DNA from: Massiliimalia sp964370215
GTDB lineage: Bacteria; Bacillota; Clostridia; Oscillospirales; Ruminococcaceae
Direction: 5' to 3'
DNA length: 22,163 bases
NCBI GenBank assembly: GCA_964370215.1
Contig: CAYJIM010000038.1
Span: forward strand, 1-22,163
In this document: piece by piece, positions 15,412 through 21,829 of the stretch
Layout: every line of letters begins with the position of its first letter
Position numbering within the stretch: the first letter of the stretch is position 1
Position numbers and translations under genes: made by a program
Notes under the pieces: model-generated
What the model was told of the DNA's origin: nothing
What the model saw: the letters and a program-made list of their open reading frames with translations, nothing else
Database searches by the model: none

Positions 15412-17184
15412 ATGGCTGTATTTCAAACAATCACCCACCACGTGGACTTTTGTGTCGTTGGTGGAGGCATTGCAGGGATGCTTGCCGCCATTTCCGCCGC
15501 ACGGCATGGGGTGCAAGTGGTGCTGATGGGGGATCGCCCCGTGCTCGGGGGCAATGCCTCTTCGGAAATTCGCATGTGGATTTGTGGTGCGGCACAACAC
15601 GGCGACAACAACCGTGAAACCGGTATTTTAGAAGAAATCATGATGGAGAGTTTACACCGCAACCCCACCAAAAACTACTCCATCTGGGACAGCATTCTCT
15701 TTGAAAAGGTCAAACAGGAAAAAAACATCACCCTGCTGTTGAATTGTAGCTGTATGGATGCAACCATGGCAGGCACGCACATCCAATCGGTCACCGGTTG
15801 GCAGTTGACCACCCAACAGTACCACACCGTCACAGCCAGCATTTTTGCCGACTGCTCCGGCGACAGCATTTTAGCCCCCCTCACAGGGGCAGCCTACCGC
15901 ATTGGCCGTGAGGGCAAAGAGGAATTCGGGGAAACCATCGCACCCGACACAGCAGATCGACGCACCATGGGGTTGACCTGTATGATTCAAGGCAGAGAAA
16001 CGCCTTACCCCGTGCCGTTCACCCCACCGACATGGGCGGAAAAGTTTACCACAGAATCCCTCGCCCCTTACCGCTTACCACGTGAAATGATCGGGCAAAT
16101 GCGAGAAAACTTCTGGTATTTGGAGCTTGGCGGTATGCACGATAGCATTGCCGACACCGAAACTTTACGAGATGAGCTACTCGGCATTGCCTTTGGCATG
16201 TGGGACTATGTCAAAAAACACTGCGACGATATGGAATGCTGGGAACTGGACTGGGTCGGCTTCCTGCCCGGTAAACGGGAGTCGAGACGTTATGTCGGCG
16301 CTTACACCCTCACCGAACAGGATATTTTGTCGCAAGGGAAATTTGAGGATTTGGTGGCTTACGGTGGTTGGACGATGGACGACCATCACCCTGCCGGTTT
16401 CCGTGCCGAAGAGCCCCCCAACATTTTTCATCCGGCACCCTGCCCTTACGGCATTCCCTATCGTGTGCTCTACGCCAAAGACATCGACAATTTGATGTTT
16501 GCCGGACGCAACATCAGCGCCACCCATGCGGCACTCAGCTCAACAAGGGTCATGGCCACCTGTGGTGTCATGGGGCAAGCGGTGGGCACTGCGGTATCCA
16601 TTGCCGTGCGTGAAGGGGTGTTGCCAAAAGACATCACGACCCATCATATGAAGGAACTACAACAGACCTTGATGCGAGACGACTGTTACCTGCCATTTCA
16701 CCAATACGACCTGCCTGCCCTGACAAAAAAGGCCACCCTCACCGCCGACAGCGCAGGGGCAGAGGTGGTACGCAATGGCTACAACCGTAAAATCGGCGAA
16801 GCGGACAATGGGTATACCTGTGAAAAAGGTGGCTTTTTGCGTTATACCTTTGATGAGCCGACCGCCATTTCCACGGTACGCATCGTCTTCGACTCCGATC
16901 TCAACCGTGAAACGCTCCTCGATTTAGACGGAAAACCGAGCAGAGAAACACTTTCCAACTATCCGCTCAAACGTGCCATGGCAACCACCCCCAAAACCAT
17001 GACAAAATCCTTTGCGGTACAGGTCATGCAGGGCGATGACTGGCAGACCATTTATGAGACCGACTGCAACTATCAGCGCCTCCTCACCCTTCCTTGTAAT
17101 GTCAAAACGACAGCGGTACAATTAAAGCTACTCGACACCCACGGCAACGACCGCTGCCATGTGTTTTGCTTTGATGTAGAATAG
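15412..17184 (+). CDS. FAD-dependent oxidoreductase with beta-rich C-terminal extension, 590 aa
   Basis: This second flavoprotein belongs to the same broad superfamily as its neighbour but to a longer subgroup. It shows VVGGGIAGMLAAISAARHG (about residues 14-32), then VLGGNASSEIRMWICGA typical of this subgroup, FADCSGDSILAPLTGA, a KRESRRYVGAYTLTE segment, and the C-terminal flavin motif MFAGRNISATHAALSSTR. From about residue 440 to the end there is an extra region with the alternating pattern of a galactose-binding (F5/8-type) fold (GGFLRYTFDEPTAISTVRIV), ending in ...CHVFCFDVE. ATG at 15412 is preferred over 15406 because GGAG lies seven bases before it. A strong hairpin ends the unit. The role is unknown; joint action with the preceding enzyme is inferred. 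Confidence 0.85.
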   Translation: MAVFQTITHHVDFCVVGGGIAGMLAAISAARHGVQVVLMGDRPVLGGNASSEIRMWICGAAQHGDNNRETGILEEIMMESLHRNPTKNYSIWDSILFEKVKQEKNITLLLNCSCMDATMAGTHIQSVTGWQLTTQQYHTVTASIFADCSGDSILAPLTGAAYRIGREGKEEFGETIAPDTADRRTMGLTCMIQGRETPYPVPFTPPTWAEKFTTESLAPYRLPREMIGQMRENFWYLELGGMHDSIADTETLRDELLGIAFGMWDYVKKHCDDMECWELDWVGFLPGKRESRRYVGAYTLTEQDILSQGKFEDLVAYGGWTMDDHHPAGFRAEEPPNIFHPAPCPYGIPYRVLYAKDIDNLMFAGRNISATHAALSSTRVMATCGVMGQAVGTAVSIAVREGVLPKDITTHHMKELQQTLMRDDCYLPFHQYDLPALTKKATLTADSAGAEVVRNGYNRKIGEADNGYTCEKGGFLRYTFDEPTAISTVRIVFDSDLNRETLLDLDGKPSRETLSNYPLKRAMATTPKTMTKSFAVQVMQGDDWQTIYETDCNYQRLLTLPCNVKTTAVQLKLLDTHGNDRCHVFCFDVE

Positions 17185-17195
17185 CATAAAAAAGA

Positions 17196-17238
17196 AACCC
17201 TACGAGTGGTCAACCGACCACCTGTAGGGATTCTTTTG
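17196..17238 (+). terminator. Terminator of the transporter/oxidoreductase unit
   Basis: The arms CCCTAC..GTGGTC and GACCAC..GTAGGG pair around AACC, with a two-base imperfect step in the middle, and are followed by TTCTTTT. It starts about 12 bases after the stop codon of the second FAD gene. Its 3' arm ends in GTAGGG, the edge sequence of the dispersed palindromes, which may mean the family supplies terminators. Confidence 0.75.
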
Positions 17239-17254
17239 AGTAAAAAATGAAAAG

Positions 17255-17280
17255 GTAGGGGCGACCTTTGGTCGTCCGTG
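17255..17280 (+). repeat. GTAGGG-type palindromic repeat, copy 8
   Basis: The sequence is GTAGGGGCGACC, TTT, then GGTCGTCCG, identical in the stem to copy 4. It is the first of three units between convergent genes. Confidence 0.8.
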
Positions 17281-17310
17281 TTTGCACCCAGTTTTTATTT
17301 TTGGATGAAT

Positions 17311-17340
17311 GGCGGACAGGCATTTAATCCTGTCCCTACA
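17311..17340 (-). repeat. GTAGGG-type palindromic repeat, copy 9 (inverted)
   Basis: On the minus strand it starts TGTAGGGACAGGATT. The arms GGACAGG and CCTGTCC pair around a short loop. It ends in CCGCC like the plus-strand copies, and is followed on that strand by ATTCATCCAA, part of the shared spacer motif. Confidence 0.75.
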
Positions 17341-17397
17341 GCGCATAGCATGCGCCTGCATATTTTTCCGAAAATTTTTATTGGGTGATGTGTTTTT

Positions 17398-17424
17398 GTA
17401 GGGGCGATTCACGAATCGCCCCTA
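17398..17424 (+). repeat. GTAGGG-type palindromic repeat, copy 10
   Basis: The sequence is GTAGGGGCGATTC, ACG, then AATCGCCCCTA. The stem is that of copy 6, but here the symmetry extends into the edge (CTAGGGG-like on both sides). Confidence 0.75.
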
Positions 17425-17466
17425 GGGTGCCCTGCCGGTTTCATTGGTGATGAATGGCGACCGGTG

Positions 17467-18636
17467 CTACCGACTGAGTTCTTCTGCCAATGCAACGACC
17501 ATCTCTTTGGAATCTTCCTGCAAAGCGGATTTGACGGTGACTGACTGTGTGGTAAAGGTCAACTGTTTGCATTTTTCCAGCAATCCACGCATCGTTTTGT
17601 TGGCGGTGATCGCCCAAGAACCATTTTCCATCAGCCCGACCGTTTTGTTTTGGAAATTGCGTTCCAACAACCCGTGGATAAAGGTGTGCATAAACGGCAA
17701 TACCCCTGCGTTGTAGGTACTGCTTGCCAGCACCAATTTGTCATAACGAAACGCATCGGCGATCGCTTTTGACTGGTCGCATCGTGCAAGGTCGTAGCAA
17801 ACCACGTCGACGTCACGGCGTTTCAGCTCTTCACAGAGCAGGCTGACGGCCTCTTTGGTATGCCCATAAATGCTGCTATAGGCAACGACAACCCCTTCTT
17901 TTTCGGCACGGTAAGCGCTCCATGTATCATACAGTGCGACATACTCCCCGATGTTTTGGGTCAAGGTCGGCCCATGCAGCGCACAGATGGTTTGAATGTC
18001 AAGTGCCGCCGCTTTTTTCAACAGGGTCTGTACCTGCATCCCATATTTTCCGACAATGCCGATAAAATAACGAGAGGCCTCTTCCGCCCACACATCGACA
18101 GGCAACGCTTCCTCTCCTTCAAAGGCACCAAAAGAGCCAAACGCATCTGCCGAGAAGAGGACTTTACTCGCCTCATCGTAGGTGACCATCACTTCCGGCC
18201 AATGCACCATCGGGGCAAAGACAAAGAGGAAGGTGTGCGCACCGGTGCAGAGGGTGTCGCCATCGGCTACCACCAATTTTTTCAGCGTTTCGTCCAAATT
18301 AAAAAATTGCTTGATCATGGCAAAGGTTTTGGTGTTGCCGACAATCGTGGTGGATGGATATGCTTTGATAAACTTTGCCAAACTACCGGAATGGTCCGGT
18401 TCCATGTGTTGTACCACCAAATAAGCAGGAGCACTTTGCCCCAGTGCCGCTTTGATGTTTTGCAACCAACGATCGGCAAAGCGATTGTCCACTGTATCAA
18501 AAATGGTCACCTCATCGTCCAAGACAAGGTAAGAGTTGTAGCGCATGCCGTCCGGCACTCGATATTGTCCTTCAAATAAGTCCACGTCGTGATCCACGAC
18601 ACCAATGTTTTGTAAGGTACCATTGCGATTGTTCAT
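17467..18636 (-). CDS. fprA: Flavodiiron protein (A-type flavoprotein, FprA)
   Basis: This cytoplasmic enzyme of anaerobes reduces O2 to water, or NO to N2O, with electrons from rubredoxin or a similar carrier, and protects against oxygen exposure. The N-terminal metallo-beta-lactamase-like domain carries the di-iron ligand motif HMEPDH (His77, Glu79, Asp81), then HWPE, SADAFGSFGAF, and LHGPT near residue 230. The C-terminal flavodoxin domain begins at about 250 with the FMN phosphate loop AYSSIYGHTKEAV and has SSTYNAGVLPF. The length of 389 aa is typical. ATG at 18636 is chosen because AAAGGA lies eight bases upstream; a longer open frame runs back into the promoter. It faces the FAD-oxidoreductase unit and has its own promoter. 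Confidence 0.95.
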   Translation of the reverse strand: MNNRNGTLQNIGVVDHDVDLFEGQYRVPDGMRYNSYLVLDDEVTIFDTVDNRFADRWLQNIKAALGQSAPAYLVVQHMEPDHSGSLAKFIKAYPSTTIVGNTKTFAMIKQFFNLDETLKKLVVADGDTLCTGAHTFLFVFAPMVHWPEVMVTYDEASKVLFSADAFGSFGAFEGEEALPVDVWAEEASRYFIGIVGKYGMQVQTLLKKAAALDIQTICALHGPTLTQNIGEYVALYDTWSAYRAEKEGVVVAYSSIYGHTKEAVSLLCEELKRRDVDVVCYDLARCDQSKAIADAFRYDKLVLASSTYNAGVLPFMHTFIHGLLERNFQNKTVGLMENGSWAITANKTMRGLLEKCKQLTFTTQSVTVKSALQEDSKEMVVALAEELSR

Positions 18637-18679
18637 ACGAATTCCTTTCCTGTCTGCATTGTGAATGTATTCTTTTCTA

Positions 18680-18708
18680 ATCATATAGTATTTTGGTGTT
18701 ATTTGCAA
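18680..18708 (-). promoter_or_regulatory. Promoter of fprA
   Basis: On the minus strand, TTGCAA (18703-18708) and TATGAT (18680-18685) are separated by 17 bp. Transcription would start about 37 bases before the fprA ATG. No operator is evident. Confidence 0.7.
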
Positions 18709-18735
18709 CTGTTCTGCACAAGTTTCTCTATTTTT

Positions 18736-18945
18736 GATTATTTTTTGTCAAAGAATTCCGCACCCCTTTGTGCAGGGTCACCGCACGACGNNNNNNNNNN
18801 NNNNNNNNNNNNNNNNNNNNNNNNNNNNNNNNNNNNNNNNNNNNNNNNNNNNNNNNNNNNNNNNNNNNNNNNNNNNNNNNNNNNNNNNNNGATTATTTTT
18901 TGTCAAAGAATTCCGCACCCCTTTGTGCAGGGTCACCGCACGACG
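18736..18945. other. Assembly gap of 100 N flanked by identical 55-bp copies
   Basis: The 55 bases before the gap (18736-18790) and the 55 after it (18891-18945) are identical, both beginning GATTATTTTTTGTCAAAG and ending CCGCACGACG. Ending exactly at the N run on one side and starting exactly after it on the other is what results when a scaffolder joins two contigs that really overlap by a k-mer of 55. The true sequence probably has one copy and no gap. Frames that appear to run through it are not real. Confidence 0.9.
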
Positions 18946-18959
18946 AGCATCTAAAAAGC

Positions 18960-19028
18960 TGCAAGTCAAGGAACAAGACTTGCAAATGAGAGAATAATAC
19001 ACAGGGTATATGAACGATATTTGCAAGT
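18960..19028. other. Alternative hairpins upstream of the nitroreductase gene
   Basis: TGCAAGTC (18960-18967) pairs with GACTTGCA (18977-18984). The second arm, extended as ACTTGCAAAT (18978-18987), can instead pair with ATTTGCAAGT (19019-19028). The two hairpins exclude each other. No coding frame or promoter was found within the segment. It may belong to an RNA switch or small RNA, or may be a set of protein-binding repeats; the evidence is structural only. Confidence 0.35.
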
Positions 19029-19044
19029 TGCAGTGACACAGAAA

Positions 19045-19080
19045 GCAAAACGGGCGAGCGACATGGCTCGCCGATTTTGC
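19045..19080. terminator. GC-rich terminator-like hairpin
   Basis: GCAAAA..GGCGAGC and GCTCGCC..TTTTGC pair around a 6-base loop with a two-base internal mismatch. Both outer arms are A/T runs, so it could end transcription in either direction. There is no gene immediately before it on either strand, so what it terminates is unclear; the alternative-hairpin segment at 18960-19028 is one possibility. Confidence 0.5.
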
Positions 19081-19141
19081 GATTGCAGGTTTTTTGACGG
19101 TCTGATGTTCTAGTATGGGGTGAAACAGGCGACACTATACC

Positions 19142-19170
19142 TTGCCATTGCCGTTGACTCCTGTTATAAT
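19142..19170 (+). promoter_or_regulatory. Promoter of the nitroreductase gene
   Basis: TTGCCA (19142-19147) and a perfect TATAAT (19165-19170) are 17 bp apart. They lie 32-60 bases before the ATG. Confidence 0.75.
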
Positions 19171-19201
19171 AGGGGTATCAAAGAAAAGGGATGGTGCTAC
19201 C

Positions 19202-19720
19202 ATGAACGAGATTTTACAAAATATGTTGACCCGCAGAAGTGTTCGAGATTTTTCCGACAAGCCGATTGCCAAAGCGGACATCGAAACGCTCTTAGAAGCG
19301 GCGATCTACGCACCGAGTGGCATGAACAAGCAGAGTTGGCAGTTTGTTGCCGTACTCAACCAAGACCGCATCCAAGCGCTTGCAGCGGCGGTTGGCAAGG
19401 CATGGGATCGAGAAGGGTATGACTTTTATAAGCCGGTGGCCTTGATCATCACCAGCAACGAGGCGGACAGCAAGTGGGGCAGATCCGACAATGCCTGTGC
19501 CATGCAAAACATCGCCCTTGCCGCACACAGCATGGGCATCGGCTCGGTTTGGATCAACCAGTTGTTCGGGTTTTGCGATGTCCCTGAAATTCGTGCCATT
19601 TTGACCGAGTTGGGTGTGCCGGAAAACCACATTGTGCATGGGGTTGCCGCCCTCGGTTACAGCAAAAGTGCCCCAAAAGGACAGGTGTCCAAAGAACAAC
19701 AGTACCGCATTGTAGAATAA
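19202..19720 (+). CDS. Nitroreductase-family FMN oxidoreductase
   Basis: The 172-aa product is a small FMN enzyme that transfers hydride from NAD(P)H to nitro compounds, quinones or other acceptors. It opens with the FMN-phosphate motif TRRSVRDFSD, followed by AAIYAPSGMNKQSWQFV. The central helix ACAMQNIALAAHSMGIGSVW and the C-terminal GVAALGYS are typical of the family. ATG at 19202 follows the promoter by about 32 bases; a longer frame begins inside the promoter and is rejected. The ribosome site (AAGGGA) is rather far from the ATG. It is monocistronic, closed by a strong terminator. The divergent neighbour fprA suggests, but does not show, a shared redox-stress role. Confidence 0.92.
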   Translation: MNEILQNMLTRRSVRDFSDKPIAKADIETLLEAAIYAPSGMNKQSWQFVAVLNQDRIQALAAAVGKAWDREGYDFYKPVALIITSNEADSKWGRSDNACAMQNIALAAHSMGIGSVWINQLFGFCDVPEIRAILTELGVPENHIVHGVAALGYSKSAPKGQVSKEQQYRIVE

Positions 19721-19723
19721 AAC

Positions 19724-19766
19724 AAAAAAGGCAGGCAAGGGAATCTCCTTTGCCTGCCTTTTTTTA
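19724..19766. terminator. Bidirectional terminator between nitroreductase and helicase genes
   Basis: AAAAAAGGCAGGCAAGG and CCTTTGCCTGCCTTTTTTT form a long GC-rich stem with A-tract and T-tract on the two outer sides. This suits termination of the nitroreductase (plus) transcript and of the helicase (minus) transcript. It begins four bases after the nitroreductase stop. Confidence 0.88.
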
Positions 19767-19772
19767 TTGTAC

Positions 19773-19800
19773 TGCGGACATGGCTTGCCATGTCCCTACA
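19773..19800 (-). repeat. GTAGGG-type palindromic repeat, copy 11 (inverted)
   Basis: On the minus strand it starts TGTAGGGACATGGC. The arms GGACATGGC and GCCATGTCC pair perfectly around TT, ending CGCA. It lies just after the helicase stop codon. The stem sequence is again different but self-consistent. Confidence 0.8.
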
Positions 19801-19802
19801 GA

Positions 19803-21602
19803 TTACCCATTGTGGCGTTTTTTGCCTTTTTTCTTGTCGTACTTTTCAAACTCATGGCGACGATCGGAACGTCCACCACGATCGCGGTCACGATCGCGAT
19901 CAGAACGGTGATGACGGTCGCCTCCGTGGCGTTTGTCGCCGTGGCGCTTGTCTCCGTAGTGGGAACGGCGCTCACCGTGTTTTTTGCCGTGCTTTTTATC
20001 GCCACGATGTGCCCCTGCTTCCACCGCAGTAAAGGACACCGGACGTTTTTTGATCTTGGTATCCTGCATCAAATCAACGACAATGGCGGCATTTTCTGCC
20101 GACAGCTCAATCTCAGAATATTCCTGATAGATGTTGATTTTGCCGATTTCTCCTGCCGGCAGGCCGGTTTCCTCGGTGATGGCACCAACGATGAAGTTCG
20201 GTGCAATTTTCGCCCCACTGCCGATGTTGACACGCACCCATTGTTTGCCGCTTGCTGCTTGTGCACGTTGCGGTTTTCCTTTGACAATGGCGTTGACGTT
20301 GCGGACATTGGCAAGGCGCTTGTTCTTTTTGAGCACTTTGGCACAGAGTGCCGCCGACAGTTCACGCAGATCCACCCCTTCTTCGATGAGGTTGTCAATC
20401 AGCCACAGCCATTCACTGCCGTCTTGACTGGCCACCTTTTCGAGCAGTTCCGTCTGCATACTGTCGGTGTTTTGTGCCGCAATATCTTCGACGGTTGGTA
20501 CCGCTTTGGGCTCGATGTCGACTTTAATATAACGTTCAATCTCCTGCAAACGCTTGAGATCCGATTTGTTTGCCACCAGCGAGTAGCTCGCCCCTTGGCG
20601 TCCTGCACGGCCGGTACGACCGATGCGGTGGATGTAATATTCCGTTTCGGTGGGCAGGTCGTAGTTGAAAACCGCCTCCACATCGTCCACGTCGATCCCA
20701 CGTGCCGCAACATCGGTTGCGATGAGGATGTTGGCACGCCCCGTTTTGAATTCCTTCATCACTTGGGTTCGTTGCGACTGCTTTAAGTCACCGTGAATCG
20801 CCACCGAACGGTAGCCTTCCGCCTGCATTTCTTCGCACAGCTCGTCTACCATTTTCTTGGTGTTACAGAAAATGAGGGCACGTTTTGGCTTGTGGTATTC
20901 CCACAGCAGTTTCAAGGTGTCGTTTTTGGTGCCTCTTGGAATGTTGAAATACTGTTGATCGATGTGATCGACGGTGCGTTTACCGCCATCCACCGCCACC
21001 AATACCGGATCGGTTTGAAAATCTTCGGTGATTTTCATGATGGCTTTGGACATCGTTGCACTAAACAGTACCGTTTGGCGCTCTTCCGGCGCACTTTCCA
21101 AAATGGTGCGAATGTCCTCGATGAAGCCCATGTTGAGCATTTCGTCCGCCTCATCCAAAATGATCATTTTGAGGTTTTGCAGTTTCAAGGTTTTGCGGCG
21201 CAGATGGTCCATGACACGCCCCGGTGTGCCGACCACAATGTGGCTTTTGCGCAGTTGCTCAAACTGACGGCGCATTTCCTGTCCACCGAACAGTGTTGCA
21301 ATGCCAATTTTTGGCAGGTGTCTGCAGATTTTTTTGATCTGATCCGAAATCTGAATCGACAATTCGCGGGTCGGCGACAGAATCAAGATGGTGTTTTTCA
21401 CCCCTTCGGTCACCGCAATTTGGGTTGCCGGTACCGCAAATGCCGCAGTTTTCCCTGTCCCTGTGGAGGAACGTCCGATGACGTCCTTGCCTTCGAGGAT
21501 GACGGGGATGGCTTTTTCTTGGATTTGGGTCGGTTCGGAAAAGCCCATTTCCTCCAGCGCTTTTAGGATGGGTTGTTCCAATGGTAATTGTTGAAAATTC
21601 AT
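19803..21602 (-). CDS. DEAD-box ATP-dependent RNA helicase with DbpA-type RNA-binding domain
   Basis: The 599-aa RNA helicase is of the CshA/DeaD kind, acting in ribosome assembly, RNA decay or cold adaptation. Motifs in order are the Q motif (EPTQIQ, Gln28), Walker A SSTGTGKT (45-52), PTRELSIQ, TPGRVMDH, DEADEML, SAT, ALIFCNT, ATDVAARGIDVDDV and HRIGRTGRAGRQG. After the two RecA domains comes a linker, then a DbpA-type RNA-binding domain (about residues 455-530, WVRVNIGSGAKIAPNFIVGA). A very basic tail of about 60 residues follows, with repeated H-G-D-K-R and R-D pairs (HGDKRHGGDRHH, RDRDRDRGG). ATG at 21602 has AAAGGA five bases upstream. The transcript carries a leader of about 185 nt containing a terminator-like hairpin, suggesting regulation after initiation. 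Confidence 0.95.
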   Translation of the reverse strand: MNFQQLPLEQPILKALEEMGFSEPTQIQEKAIPVILEGKDVIGRSSTGTGKTAAFAVPATQIAVTEGVKNTILILSPTRELSIQISDQIKKICRHLPKIGIATLFGGQEMRRQFEQLRKSHIVVGTPGRVMDHLRRKTLKLQNLKMIILDEADEMLNMGFIEDIRTILESAPEERQTVLFSATMSKAIMKITEDFQTDPVLVAVDGGKRTVDHIDQQYFNIPRGTKNDTLKLLWEYHKPKRALIFCNTKKMVDELCEEMQAEGYRSVAIHGDLKQSQRTQVMKEFKTGRANILIATDVAARGIDVDDVEAVFNYDLPTETEYYIHRIGRTGRAGRQGASYSLVANKSDLKRLQEIERYIKVDIEPKAVPTVEDIAAQNTDSMQTELLEKVASQDGSEWLWLIDNLIEEGVDLRELSAALCAKVLKKNKRLANVRNVNAIVKGKPQRAQAASGKQWVRVNIGSGAKIAPNFIVGAITEETGLPAGEIGKINIYQEYSEIELSAENAAIVVDLMQDTKIKKRPVSFTAVEAGAHRGDKKHGKKHGERRSHYGDKRHGDKRHGGDRHHRSDRDRDRDRGGRSDRRHEFEKYDKKKGKKRHNG

Positions 21603-21647
21603 AAGTTCCTTTCTCTTTCTTGTTACGATTGTCCAATCGCTTGCAGA

Positions 21648-21684
21648 TAAAAAACGAGAGGCCTTTTGGTTGATTGGCGTCTCG
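21648..21684 (-). promoter_or_regulatory. Attenuator-like hairpin in the helicase leader
   Basis: On the minus strand, CGAGACGCC and GGCCTCTCG (one mismatch) pair around a 12-base loop and are followed by TTTTTTAT. It lies about 45 bases before the helicase start and about 105 bases after the expected transcript start, so it could stop transcription before the gene. Autoregulation or cold-dependent read-through would be the natural hypotheses. Confidence 0.6.
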
Positions 21685-21794
21685 TCTGTTTCGATGTTTC
21701 TTTGAGAAGCTGTACAGCGGTCAAACTATATCCGTTTCTGAGGCATCGGTGGTTTGATGATCGGTGTATCAGCGTCTAAAGTTTTATTATTTCT

Positions 21795-21823
21795 AGTATA
21801 GCATACCTGTGGCAATAGTACAA
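21795..21823 (-). promoter_or_regulatory. Promoter of the RNA helicase gene
   Basis: On the minus strand, TTGTAC (21818-21823) and TATACT (21795-21800) are 17 bp apart, with TG one base before the -10 box (extended -10). The start would be near 21788, giving a leader of about 185 nt. Confidence 0.75.
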
Positions 21824-21829
21824 CGGAAT

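Noticed and set aside
17860..18579. Plus-strand frame of 239 codons opposite fprA
   Set aside because: It is antisense to a complete flavodiiron protein gene and has no ribosome site or recognisable motif.
18736..18945. Possible direct repeat or CRISPR-like pair around the second N run
   Set aside because: The two copies end and start exactly at the N boundaries and are identical, as expected from a k-mer overlap between contigs. There are only two copies and no spacer is visible.
19767..21566. Two long plus-strand open frames (339 and 257 codons) opposite the helicase gene
   Set aside because: They are antisense shadows of a gene with complete DEAD-box motifs. Their translations show no recognisable motif, and they lack ribosome sites.
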